A stretch of 64,000 bases of DNA from Stagonosporopsis chrysanthemi (taxonomy: Eukaryota > Ascomycota > Dothideomycetes > Pleosporales > Didymellaceae). Of the stretch, positions 23,557 to 33,748 are shown piece after piece. Where the stretch lies: the NCBI GenBank assembly GCA_022560025.1, contig JAFISE010000013.1, forward strand, positions 186,001 to 250,000. Reading direction: 5' to 3'. Position numbers and translations under genes: made by a program. Numbering within the stretch: the stretch's first letter is position 1; each line of letters begins with the position of its first letter. The notes beneath the pieces were generated by a model. The model was not told where the DNA came from. It did not search any database and saw only the letters and a program-made list of their open reading frames with translations.

Positions 23557-23868
23557 CGTGGGCCATGCGAGTCGAGCCTGGCGAAATGCTCATGTTCTGG
23601 GGAGTCTTGTTAGCATCAGCAGTCCTGACATGTGCGCGAGTGATGCGTGGTGACTTGTAGCAGAGCCGAGGCATGTGAACAGTGTCCGATCTGGGGAAAT
23701 TGTGGAGCCGCCTGACACATGAGTCGTGTAAGCAACACGCACGCTGCAAAGGAACAGAATGAATATGACTTTTGTGCATTTGAGGAATCTAATCTAGCAA
23801 GGGATATCGAAAGACCACCGAACTCCGCGCAAAATCGCTGACAGAAAAATACCGTATCAACCGCGTCC
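23557..23868. other. Short intergenic region
   Basis: The 312 bp between the transporter start and the stop of the upstream regulator gene hold no gene. Both neighbours are on the minus strand. Confidence 0.4.
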
Positions 23869-25353
23869 TCAGCGTCCGCTTCCTTCGACCTCCTGCAGAG
23901 TCTTGTGCAGCTCACTCTTCAGCCACGCGCCGAGAACGTCGTACAAGAACTCTGCCTGCTCACTCTGCCCATTTCCGCGCCAGTTAGCCAGAGCTTCAAC
24001 AAGCTGCCCGCACTTCTTCAGCTCCTTGAGCACCACCTGTCGCCGAAGGCGCTCCTGGGTTGCTTCGTCAAACTGGTACAATCCGAACTTGAGAGGCTGC
24101 ATCTGGACACTGAAGGTCGACTGTTCAGAGCCTGGCGTCGACAATGGCGAAGAGTACACAGACGACGAGGATGGCGAGGCGCTGCTCAGAGATGGCGCAC
24201 CCAATGGCGCTGCGGCAGGGTTGACTCCTGCAGCAATTTGATACCAGTTCAGGATCTTGGATGTAATGCTGGAGTAAAGCATCGATAGATGTGGGTCCGA
24301 CGAGCATTGGCAGTTGAGAAGTTGCAGTACGTTCTTAACCGCCGTCTTCGTAGTGGACAGGACAAAGTCTAGACTCTTGGACTCGATATTAGACCAGGGC
24401 TGCGTGCTGTCTGGGCCGATGATGCGAAGACTCTCAAGGGTGGAGTGGGCAAGTTCGGAGCAGCAGTGCGAGGTCGGCATTGCCACGCTCACACTGAGGC
24501 GGCTCTGTGATTTACTGAAGGACAGGCTCTTCGGGCTTTGCTCTGCTGATGATGTGGTTGATGCGGACGAACCGTCGAACGAGATTCCCAGTCCGACGTC
24601 TTGGAATGTGTAATCGAAGGGATTGACAGCCTCGCCGCCGATGTAGTCCTTGAGTGCCTGGATGTCCGGTAGATCGAGCTGTACCGACTGCTTCTTTGCG
24701 AACGGATTACGGAAAGGAAACTCAGGCTCAAGCAATGGCATGGTCTCCATGGGAAACTCGGCTGCCGGCAAGAGATACCCATCGGCAAAAGGAAAGCCCA
24801 TGTTCATCGACGAGTCCATGTACATCGGCTCAGGCGTCATGGTCATATCGAATGGCTCAGGTGTCATCTCGAATTCGAACTCTGGTGTGCTGCGTAGACT
24901 CGGTGTGGAGGACCAGCTGGAGTTCCACGCAGATGCGGCATCGAATTCTGGGAGAGGCAAAGCAATAGGCTCAGGTCTTATCCTGAACTTTCCGAACTCA
25001 CTGCCGTCTGGCGATGGTCGCTGCTTCGAGCCTTTGATGAAGGGTGTGCCATCTGGGTTCCTCTTGCGTGTGCGACCGGGCTTGCCGTGCTTCCTCGACA
25101 CACCATAGATGCACTGCGAGCCATTCGCTGAGCATCGCTGGCAGATCGGGTGGTCCTTGCTGCACTTGACCTTGGAGGCAGCACATGCGTCACATGATGC
25201 TCGCAGCTTGGGTCGTCGCTCCCTGTCTGCTTTTGTCGAAGATCGAGGTGCTGAAGTAGAGGGTTGCATAGCTGGGGTCGGGGCTGGAGTGTCGAACTTG
25301 GTTGGTGGCGAGTTCCACTGGGGTGTCTGAGGTGCGAAAGACATGGTGGCCAT
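23869..25353 (-). CDS. AflR-like Zn2Cys6 transcription factor
   Basis: One uninterrupted exon codes 494 residues from the first ATG at 25353. A Zn2Cys6 binuclear cluster lies at about 50-80: CDACAASKVKCSK then CQRCSANGSQC, followed by a basic linker (SRKHGKPGRTRKR). The DACxxSKVKC form with this linker is that of the AflR group, which regulates aflatoxin/sterigmatocystin and other secondary-metabolite genes. The middle is rich in Pro, Met, Glu and Ser, with repeated TPEP motifs (activation-region-like). The C-terminal third (HSTLESLRIIG, LQLLNCQCSSDPHLSMLY, YQIAA, QVVLKELKKC) matches the AflR C-terminal domain as I know it. No polyketide or NRPS genes are adjacent, so its targets are unknown. 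Confidence 0.88.
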   Translation of the reverse strand: MATMSFAPQTPQWNSPPTKFDTPAPTPAMQPSTSAPRSSTKADRERRPKLRASCDACAASKVKCSKDHPICQRCSANGSQCIYGVSRKHGKPGRTRKRNPDGTPFIKGSKQRPSPDGSEFGKFRIRPEPIALPLPEFDAASAWNSSWSSTPSLRSTPEFEFEMTPEPFDMTMTPEPMYMDSSMNMGFPFADGYLLPAAEFPMETMPLLEPEFPFRNPFAKKQSVQLDLPDIQALKDYIGGEAVNPFDYTFQDVGLGISFDGSSASTTSSAEQSPKSLSFSKSQSRLSVSVAMPTSHCCSELAHSTLESLRIIGPDSTQPWSNIESKSLDFVLSTTKTAVKNVLQLLNCQCSSDPHLSMLYSSITSKILNWYQIAAGVNPAAAPLGAPSLSSASPSSSSVYSSPLSTPGSEQSTFSVQMQPLKFGLYQFDEATQERLRRQVVLKELKKCGQLVEALANWRGNGQSEQAEFLYDVLGAWLKSELHKTLQEVEGSGR

Positions 25354-27836
25354 TGTGCTCAAAGTAATGGTGTCGAAGATCTGTCTGTCTTGGTTCTGAC
25401 TGTCCTGCGCTTCACTGTCTGATCTCCAACACCGAGGGGGGTACCTTATGTATCAAGGTCGATCTGCACCCAAGAAGCGTCACTCGAGCACAGCAAATGC
25501 GCCAAAGCTCCTTACCCGCATGTCTCAGCCATTGTAGTCTCGCCCAGAGGATGATTCCCGTGCAACCTTACCTAGAATGACATGTACCCACACTGGGAGC
25601 ATGCTGGTCAAGCGCGTTGATCGCCGGTGCCCCACGTTTACAACTCAGTCATGTTTCGACCTAAATTGTGTGCAGAGAACTGCAGGAGGGCTAAGCTTTT
25701 GTGCTGTGTAAGATGCTCAGACCAATAGGAGCGGGATTTGAGTGTTGGATATCCATCCCGATTGGCTAAATCTGGTGTCCACATTTCGTACCCCTGCAAG
25801 CATGTATTCAGATGTCAGCTCGCTCGGAAGTTTCGGCAGTGACGTCTGTGGACTTGCTACGAGCGCCGTGTTTGAGCTGCGATGATGGCTAAAGATGCAG
25901 ACCACAAGCTCGACATATCGTGCCTTCCCACCATGAACACTCTTGCCAGACTATCATCCAGACTCTCCATATCGCAATTACATCCACTTCCCACCACGTT
26001 TCGCAAACTGCAGTTTTTGCTGCCGTTCTGGCACTAACCTCGCGTTGCTATTTCTGGCATATGCATCCCCGCGTTAGTCCCCGAACGAGGCCTTACCGCA
26101 GCCCCAACCTCACGCTTCTTCGACAAGCCCATCATCTGCACGCGGTACCTGACAGGTGCGACAGTAGCGCAAGCTCAACGACCGCCTCGTCGGAACAAAA
26201 CTAAAATACATCATGCGCATTCGACGAATCAGGCATGCTCCCACCCTTGACACATGAGGCTCTGCGGCCGTTGTGCTACCTGTCACCCACGTTGTGCAGG
26301 GCTGCGATGTCAGAGCTTGTGTTTCGAAACAAGCTCTTCGCTCATCGTGCAGCCCATTGAGCTCCAGGCAATGGTTTGGTTCTCTAGGACCTGAGGTCGT
26401 CACTGATGGTAAGCCTATCACGTTCAGTCGGAAAAGACCGTGGGAGGCACTCGCCGACGAGCCCGCGACGCCCCCAATATGCGTGCAGCAAATACTTACA
26501 GGCGCTTCCAAAGTTGACTCCAAATCTGCCTCGCTGTATGGGGTATTCGCCCAAAGCCTCCCGATCTGGTCCAATTCCTTCGTCTGCGCAGCAAAAGCTC
26601 GATCTGGTCGTGCATAACCGGCCATAAAATACCCACTTCCAGCCATCGAGCCTGCCCCGGAGAACTTTCGCGCCTGTGGAGGCTGTACTTCTGCTGCTAA
26701 TGTTCCCGATCGGGCGCAAATTTGGTGTAAGTGTATTGAATTGGGTTGCCTGACCACACAGCCTCATCCATCTTCGAGCGACCTCGCACCCCCCACAAAC
26801 CCACCGATAGCCGCACCATCCGACGTCTAAGATTTTTTTTTCGGGTAAGAGAAGAGTAGCCTTAAGCGAACGATATTTTCGAGACGCAATGTCTTATGAT
26901 AGCAGTTAAGTTATCGATCGAGGCATCAGCACGCTGCTCTGCCCAGAGCTGCAAGGCGAGCAGCATCCTCACCCACCATGCTTGAGACTGGGTTTCCAGC
27001 TACGTGAGGGGATCGTAACAAAACGATTCATCGAGCGCTCGGAGAATCGCCCGGACAACACGTCCCAAACGGCGCGTCCCAGCGTCCACGCAGTCCAGAG
27101 CACCAGCACTCCCACCCTTCACCGAAACTCACCACGCCACAGCATCATCCACCCCATGGCCGCATCGAGAACCCATCCTCTGCACACCGAGCGCGTTTCA
27201 GGACCAAACGGCACGCCCTGAAGCACACCCACCGCCCATCTGCAGCAGTCCCTCTCTCTCTCAGACCCCTCGCGCTCGGCCCGGGGCCTCGTACCCGCAG
27301 ACCCAGTGTCAGCAGCTTGTTAGTCGTGCACAGGCACTTGTTCGCATGGCGGTCTTGTCTCGTGCGCTCCTCAACGCCCGCCTGCATGTTCTGCAGCTTG
27401 CATCCATCCTGCACCGGGCCCCAGGTACGAGGCACGAGGTACGCGAGCTTACCTCACGTCACGTCGACACGCGTGTCTCGGGGACCTGCAGTAGAGGCGG
27501 GCGAGAGAGAGAGGCAAAGCGGGCGTGGGGCCTGGATCGGATGGGTCGTGTTGGTGGCTACTTCACGAAGGCGCGTTTCAGGTGGGTGGATGCTGTGCTG
27601 ATGGAGGATTAGGGATGTGCAGGTTGGGTGGGATTTGGCCCCCGTAGCGTAGAAGGAGGTCGCTGCAGGTAAGACGAGAGCGGCTAAGGCCCCGTAAGCA
27701 CGCGTCTGGACGCGATGGTACACGGGGGATTTTCCCCGATTGAGCTCTTCTTAGGCCAGTGTATGGGTAGGTAGGGTAATTAGGGTAATAGGTGTGTGGG
27801 TAGTCGGAATGCTCTATGTACGCTGGCTGTGTGTAA

Positions 27837-27907
27837 ATCTCTCTCTCTCTCTCCCCTTCTCTCTCTCTCTCTCTCTCTCCCCTTCTCTCTCTCCCTCTCT
27901 CTCTCTC
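27837..27907. repeat. CT/CCCTT microsatellite
   Basis: About 70 bases of CT dinucleotides are interrupted by three CCC-type breaks. The tract gives spurious Ser/Leu-rich frames on both strands. Confidence 0.95.
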
Positions 27908-28106
27908 GCATCCCTCTCTTCGCAGTCGCAGCAGCGACAGCGACAACAGACTCACAGCTCTCGAGAACAAGAACAAGAACACTAATATTATATACTACGA
28001 ATTTGGAAAAAAAAATGGAAAAAGAAAAAGACCAACTAAAAACTATATATGTCCCCCTTCCTGGAGGAACCTACCAGCTTTTATATCCAATATGTTGGAA
28101 AGGCGC

Positions 28107-28127
28107 GGGGGGGGGGGGGGGGGGGGG
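28107..28127. repeat. 21-nt G homopolymer
   Basis: An unbroken G run 88 bp before the assembly gap. Length may be unreliable because such runs are hard to sequence. Confidence 0.9.
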
Positions 28128-28214
28128 CAAACCCCAAAAACCCCTTGCACCCCACCCGAAACAGGCTGTAACAAAAAAAACAAAAAAAAAAAAAAGGGAC
28201 GGCCCGAAAAACCC

Positions 28215-28224
28215 NNNNNNNNNN
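28215..28224. other. Assembly gap (10 N)
   Basis: Ten undetermined bases flanked by A-rich and C-rich homopolymers. A fixed N count usually marks a gap of unknown true size, so local distances may be wrong. Confidence 0.95.
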
Positions 28225-28297
28225 CAACAAAAACAAAAAACAACCACAACCTCCCCCCCCCCCCTACCACACGCCCCCCCAGCCCCTCATCATTCCA

Positions 28298-28340
<43 letters not shown>
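28298..28340. repeat. 43-nt G homopolymer
   Basis: An unbroken G tract downstream of the RING-protein gene. It is complementary to the C tract at 31157-31228 on the other side of that gene. Confidence 0.9.
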
Positions 28341-28341
<1 letters not shown>

Positions 28342-28634
28342 GCAGACACCAGAAACGCCTTGCATCGCACGCAGATCAAGTCGTATCAAATCAATCAAAT
28401 CAAACCAAATGGAGATGCCCGAAAACGCCATCCCTTCCCTTCCTCTTAATGCTTCCCTTGCTGGCCGTGGGAAGACTGGTGGTGATGAAGGAAAGAGCAC
28501 ACGCGCCAGAATATGTCCCGCCCCTGCCCCTAGTCCGGTATCAAAAGAAGGTATGTACAGCAGCACTCAGTCGCCTCCTCTTTCCTCTCTCCTCGTTTCC
28601 CTTGTCCCTCCGCTTCCCTGTCGATTACAACGAC

Positions 28635-30394
28635 CTATCCAAAGCCCGGAAACACGCGCGTGACAAGGCGCTTCCAGCGCGGCCGGGCGCGCTCCTCCTG
28701 CTCCAGCACATCGTGGTCGGGGGCGGCGGGGGCGTGGCGGGGGCCCAGCAGCTGCAGGGCGCGCTGGCGGGCCCATTCGCGGCGGTTGAGCGGGGTCGGG
28801 GGCGGGGTGTCGCAGTCGAGCGGGGAGGAGGTCGCGGCTGGGGGAGGAGGGGCGGGGAGGGGAGATGATGGTTGCGGGGGGGTCATTGTGGGCATCGCTG
28901 TTGTGGGCGGCGGCATAGTGGTAGAAGAGGGGGGGCTTGGGCTCCCCATCTCGATGTCGCCGTGTGTCTGTGCCGTGCTTCGCTCAGGTGCGCTGAAGAT
29001 CCGGCGGCCCGTCACTGCACGTCCAATGCTCCCGAATGCGCCGCGCACGTGGTCGCTCATTGTCACGGGACTGGGCGGCGCGGCGCCTCCGTGGGTGGCG
29101 CTCCAGTCTGAGCGCGCGCGCATGCGGGAGATGTGGCGCTCGCGGCGCACCATCAGGTTTGTGATTTTGACTGGGCAGGCGCCGGCGGGGAGCACGCTCT
29201 GCTTGCACATTGGGCAGAGCGAGGAGCTGCGCAGCAGAAACGTGTCGATGCAGTCGGGGTGGAAGATGTGGCGGCAGGGGAGCTCGCGGACTTGGGTCTC
29301 GTTGTGCTCAAAGTCGTCGATGCAGATGGGACATGTGGCTTGTGAGAAGGCGGTGCTGGAGGGAGGCGAGGCGAAGGGCGCGGAGAGGTGGCGGGAGAGC
29401 GGGGGCTTGGAGCCCGTGTCTGCGTCGACGCCAGGGGCGAGGGGTGCGGGCGGTTTCTCGACATCGGGGCCGGCGGTGTAGGTTACGATGGGCATTTTGT
29501 CGAGGACTTGTTGGGAGACGGTGAGGCGCTTGACGCCGAGGGCTTCGAGGTCTACTTCGCCGTTGAGTACGCGCTGGCGGAGGGCGATGCGACGGCGACG
29601 CTGGACAATGTGCATGCACACTGAAGTGATGCCGATTGCGGCGATGAGAATAGAAAGAACAATGACCAGGAAGACCCATAGACTTGGAAGGTTACTGCCC
29701 GACTCTGTACTGACGGTGGCCCATAAGCGAACGTAGGACGTGCTGTCGAACAAGCGGCCGAGATCGTCGCCGTTGGGCACAGTGGAGAGATTGCCAGAGT
29801 ACAGGCTCAGCTGGTCCATGACGGTGCTGCCGCTCGTGGAAGACAAGGCGTAGGTGGGAAAGGTGTTTTGCTGCTGCCACATGCCGCCATCCTGCAGGTC
29901 CCACGCTGGGTTGTTCAGCACCGGTGGCTGCGCATTGCCGGTCCCTGGCAGGTAGGTGATGAAGCCTTTGGTGGCAGATTGCCGGCGGGCAGCGATCAGG
30001 TACTCGAGGGTGCATAGCGGCGAGTACCAGGGGGCGAATGCTATGAGGGCATAGTTGCGGTCTGCGGGCAGGTTGGCGATGCGAGTTGCATTTGCAGGCA
30101 CATACTGCGACTCGTTGGCGCGGCAGTCCTCGCTGAGGAGGTCGGGGACATAGAGGATGCCGTAGGGATCGGAGCCGGCGCCCTTTGTGGAGAGGGTCTG
30201 GATGTTGGTGACGCCGCGGTACTGGAAGGAGATGGTCTCGTTCAGGGTGTTGAACTGGTTGTTGACATAGTCGATCTTGGTGGGGTCGGGGAACTCGATG
30301 GTGAAGACGCCGATGCCACGGGCAGCTGTGTCACGGTCAGTGGGCGGGCGCGAGACACGGGCAGTGTGGCGGCGCGGCGGTGCGACATACTCAT
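28635..30394 (-). CDS. PA/TM/RING-H2 E3 ubiquitin ligase
   Basis: The main exon 30325-28635 encodes a lumenal PA-like region (VTNIQTL, GILYVPDLL, IALI-type ALIAFAPW), one transmembrane helix (LWVFLVIVLSILIAAIGI), a cytosolic RING-H2 domain (CPICIDDF, then CRHIFHPDC and CPMC), and a Pro/Ser-rich tail. This layout is that of membrane-anchored E3 ligases of the RNF13/Tul1 kind, acting at endosomes, vacuole or Golgi. The frame has no ATG upstream before a stop. A perfect GTATGT donor after ATGA (30394-30391) and a CTGAC/CAG acceptor at 30326 restore phase, giving 564 residues with a four-base first coding exon. No signal peptide results, so a more distal first exon is possible. The C-terminal half is sure; the 5' end is tentative. 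Confidence 0.8.
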
Positions 30395-30755
30395 GGCGGA
30401 GGGTGGAATGCGCTATGCGCTATGGGCTGGGCGAGTCGGCGGTCGGCGGTCGGCGGTGCGAGTCGCCAGCCACTGCGCATGCTCGGGCGGCAGAATGGGC
30501 GAACAGCTACAGAGAAGCAACAAGCGGCATGGGTATCACAGGAAAGCGGCAGCGGGAGAGAACGAGAGGGGCGGGCGTGGGCGTGGGCGTGGTGAGGGCG
30601 GAAGGCCGGCTCTGGCTCGAGTGGCTGGACGGGCTGGACGACGGCGGCGAGAGGCTAGGGCCGTGGAAACTGGAAAGCTTGTTTGCGGCTCAGCTGTGGC
30701 GGGGAGCGACGTGCATCCGGGCAGCAGAGAGCCGGAGCGAGCGTGCAGTCGTCGC

Positions 30756-30757
30756 GG

Positions 30758-30793
<36 letters not shown>
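30756..30793. repeat. GGCA tetranucleotide microsatellite
   Basis: About nine tandem GGCA units, uninterrupted. Confidence 0.95.
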
Positions 30794-30795
<2 letters not shown>

Positions 30796-31088
30796 CATCG
30801 GCCGCGAACGCTTGCGGCGCGCGTCGTAGCGTCGCGTTGCCAATGACGTTGTCTGCGATGCGCTGCCTCTCCAGATCCAGACGCAGATGGCGGAGAGGCC
30901 TTGACGCTTGGCTTCCGTCTGCCGTCTGCCGTCGAGGTGCACGGTTCGCCGTTCTGCAGGCGCGGCGGCCGTCGACGTGCGCGCGCGGCCACTGCACCGC
31001 ATGCACGCTCCCATGGCCCGTTGAGACTGAGCCCGCCCGCTGCTGGCCCCCATAGAATCGCGCCCGCACACCCGCCGCCCAGTGCATG

Positions 31089-31125
31089 TGGCAGTGGCAG
31101 TGGCAGTGGCAGTGGCAGTGGCAGT
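31089..31125. repeat. GGCAGT hexanucleotide repeat
   Basis: About six tandem TGGCAG units, followed directly by a diverged GACAGC unit. Confidence 0.9.
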
Positions 31126-31156
31126 GACAGCGACGCCGACCGCGACACCGACCGCG

Positions 31157-31203
<47 letters not shown>

Positions 31204-31228
31204 CCCCCCCCCCCCCCCCCCCCCCCCC
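31157..31228. repeat. 72-nt C tract
   Basis: All C except a G at 31203. It sits in the presumed 5' leader or core promoter of NGG1. Its length should be treated as uncertain. Confidence 0.9.
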
Positions 31229-31313
31229 GCGCCCGCCGCCCGTCGACTGCAGACGCGACTCCTCCCCGCACGCTGGGCCCCAGCATCCACCGCGCACCAC
31301 CCGACCGCTCGCC

Positions 31314-33258
31314 ATGGCGCCCACGACCAGCAGCAAGGGCAAGGCCGTCAAGCCCGGCGGCAAGGCCTCGGCCGCACCGCGCAGCCGCAACACCACCCCG
31401 CTCCCCAACGCGCGCCCGTCGGTCGAGCCGCCGTCGGGGTCCACGGCCGCCTACTTCGAGAAGCCGCTCAGCGCTGCCCTGAAGAGATGCGGCTCCGCCA
31501 TGGAGGACATCCTCGACACGGGCGCCACCAACGGCACCATCCCATCCGGCAGCACCCTGATCAAGATGCGCGACCAGGTCGAGAAGACGGTCCTGAAGAC
31601 CATCGAGGCCCGCTGCACGCACGCCGAGGCCGCGCTGCGCACGCTGCACGGCCTGCGCAAGAACCGCGCGCCCCGCGACCGCAAGGACGACAAGGACGAC
31701 GACCGCAAGCACAAGCTGAAGAAGCCCGCCAAGAAGCACGACGACGACAGCAAGCACCCGCCGGCCGTCGGTGCCCATGGCCTCGCCCGCCAGGACGGCC
31801 TCGAAGTGAAGGCTGGTCAGTCATGCTTTCACCCGCCCTCGCCGCACTTGGTGTCCATACAACAGCCATGCATAGCTAACGCGCCCCTCCACAGAAGACT
31901 CCACCATGTCCTCGCCCCTGTCCCAACAGCAGCCCGCCGCCGACGCGCCCCAAGACGCCGCATCGCCTAGCGGCTCAGATGTCTCGCTCCAGCCCGCCCC
32001 CGCGCCTGCCGTGCCTCAGTTCCAGACCTTCGGCGAAGACCCCGTCAAGTTCGACGACCCCACCGTATACCACATCCGCCATGTCACCCCGGGCATGACC
32101 GACGAGGAGAAGAAGGACATCTTCTCTGTCGCAGTCTTTCCGCCAACCAATCTGCACGACAAGATCGCCGGACTGCCACCAGACAAAGACTTCTCCAACG
32201 CAAAGCCAGCAACCCAAGTCAACGCCGGCGTCTTCGCCAACTACGTCGAGCCTTACATACGCCCACTGACCGAAGAGGACGTGGCCTTCTTGAAAGAGCG
32301 CGGCGACCGCATAGGCCCCTTTGTCCTCCCAAGACGGGGCCAGCGACACTACAAGGAGATTTGGGCCGAAGAGGACGGCGTCATGCACATTGACTCAAAC
32401 GTAGACCGGCCAGCGACCAACATCCCTCGCGGCGCGGCTGAAGACATCATGGACGAAGTGCTCGAGTCTGAACAGGTCTCTGCAGGGCCTCTTGTGTCTC
32501 GGCTGCTGGCGACGCTCAGGCCTGAAGGGCGAGGGAACCAGAACAGCTCCAACGAGACCAACGGCGTCAACGGCGATGCTATGGACATTGACGAAGGCGC
32601 CGGCGCTCCTGCAGACACGACAAATACCAACACCCTCCCCTCCGCAACACAACTGCCTGACTTTATGGGTCGAGCTCCACAGCCCAGCAGCACCGGTCGC
32701 GCAGACTATGCCTCGCTCGAAGACCGCATGCTGATGGAATTGAAGCACTATGGCTTCCTCTCCGAGGCAGACGCCGAAACGCAGTCCTACGACTCTCACT
32801 TTGACGACGAAATCGCACAACGACTACGCTTCCTGCAAGAAGAACTCCGCAAGCAGTCCATCGTCAACGGCGCGCGGAAACAGCGCCTCCTCGAACTGAC
32901 AGAAGAGCGCATAGCCCAGCAAGAATACAACACCATCGCCGACGACCTCGACAACCAGCTCAATGCCGCCTACCTCAAGCGCAACCGCAACATCGGCAAG
33001 GGCAAGAAGCAGAACAAGCGGCCCGGCGGCGCCGGCGGCGGCTCCCACGCCGTTGCAAACGCCGGCATAAGCAGACCCGGCGTTGGTGAGCCGATACGAA
33101 CGCTCATGGAACGTCGAACACAATGGATCAACACCATTGGCCCCGTTGTCAACTACGGCAAGACGGGCCTACCGTCTGAAACCATCTTTCCCGACGACAA
33201 GATGAAGGAGCTTGAGAGCCGCGAGGTGGAGATTTGGAACACCGAGGCCGAGGAGTAA
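31314..33258 (+). CDS. NGG1: SAGA/ADA complex subunit Ngg1/Ada3
   Basis: Exons 31314-31815 and 31895-33258, with a 79-nt intron (GTCAGT..CAG, CTAAC branch), give 621 residues. Ada3 links Gcn5 and Ada2 in the histone-acetyltransferase module of SAGA and ADA. The N-terminal part is basic and low complexity, with a Lys/Asp-rich stretch at about 120-150. A conserved middle block runs from FGEDPVKFDDPTVYHIR to RRGQRHYKEIWAEED. The C-terminal Ada3 domain includes LEDRMLMELKHYGFL, HFDDEIAQRLRFLQEEL, QEYNTIADDLDNQLNAAY and PGVGEPIRTLMERR. The phase-1 junction gives KAEDSTMSSPLS, joining two frames that each look coding. An internal ATG at 31906 might serve a shorter form but would lack the N-terminus. 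Confidence 0.95.
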
Positions 33259-33748
33259 CGCTGCTTTTTTCTCAAACACGTTTGGAGTTCAAGGGCGCAC
33301 TTCCGTCAAAAGCATGGATTGGCGTTAGGAGACGGCTATACCTGGATGTTCTTGTTGTTGTTGTTGTTGTTGGTGGTGTTGTATTGCCCCAGGCTCACAG
33401 GGGCTATGGGCATTTATCCTAGAGCTTGTATATCCTCGTGCGTATGCTCCGATATCTACATTCTTATCTTAGTGGAATACTTATTTGTCACTGCTTGGTT
33501 TTGGCTAGTGGTTGCTGCGAGGCTGAAGGATGAAGCATGCAGGTGCATAGCCCCGCTCCTGCCCTCACTCCTGCCGTCCAGGAGCGACAAGGCTGACACA
33601 ACTCTTCTACCGCCTGTATCTTCTTGCATACTTTCTTTCGTCCACCACTTTCTCCCATTCCATCGCCATTTGTCCGGGTGACACTGACGTGCATTGTCAT
33701 TGAAATCTACTACAAACGTGTCGTAATTCATCGAGCCAAGCCAACAGT
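33259..33748. other. Intergenic region with TTG repeat
   Basis: This 490-bp stretch covers the NGG1 3' region and the HET-gene promoter. A GTT/TTG microsatellite lies at about 33351-33383. No gene is seen. Confidence 0.5.

Larger units (their letters stand above)
25354..28634. other. 3.3-kb gene-free, low-complexity region with assembly gap
   Basis: No frame here is convincingly coding; the longest (minus strand, about 26110-26757) starts at GTG and matches nothing I know. The right half is low complexity: a CT repeat, A-rich and G/C homopolymers and a run of N. The left part presumably holds the regulator's promoter and possibly a long 5' leader. Confidence 0.5.
30395..31313. promoter_or_regulatory. 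Divergent promoter, RING ligase / NGG1, repeat-rich
   Basis: The 919 bp between the two divergent starts hold three simple repeats: a GGCA tract at 30756-30793, a GGCAGT tract at 31089-31125 and a C tract at 31157-31228, only 85 bp before the NGG1 ATG. The long frames on both strands here (Gly-, Pro- or Ser-rich) are products of the repeats. The C tract would form G-quadruplex-capable sequence on the minus strand. Confidence 0.55.

Noticed and set aside
26110..26757. 215-codon minus-strand frame in the gene desert
   Set aside because: It begins at GTG; the first ATG (26646) leaves 178 codons with no recognisable domain, and two other frames overlap it. No splice signals tie it to a neighbour.
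27769..27792. Telomere-like TAGGGTAATTAGGGTAATAGG
   Set aside because: Only two imperfect TTAGGG units; too short for a telomere or interstitial array.
27796..28868. Plus-strand frames through the CT repeat, the gap and the G tracts
   Set aside because: Ser/Leu, Lys and Gly runs come from homopolymers and undetermined bases; no conserved sequence is present.
30536..31778. Long minus-strand frames rich in Gly, Arg and Ala
   Set aside because: They are translations of the C tract and GGCA/GGCAGT repeats and of NGG1 antisense, not real proteins.
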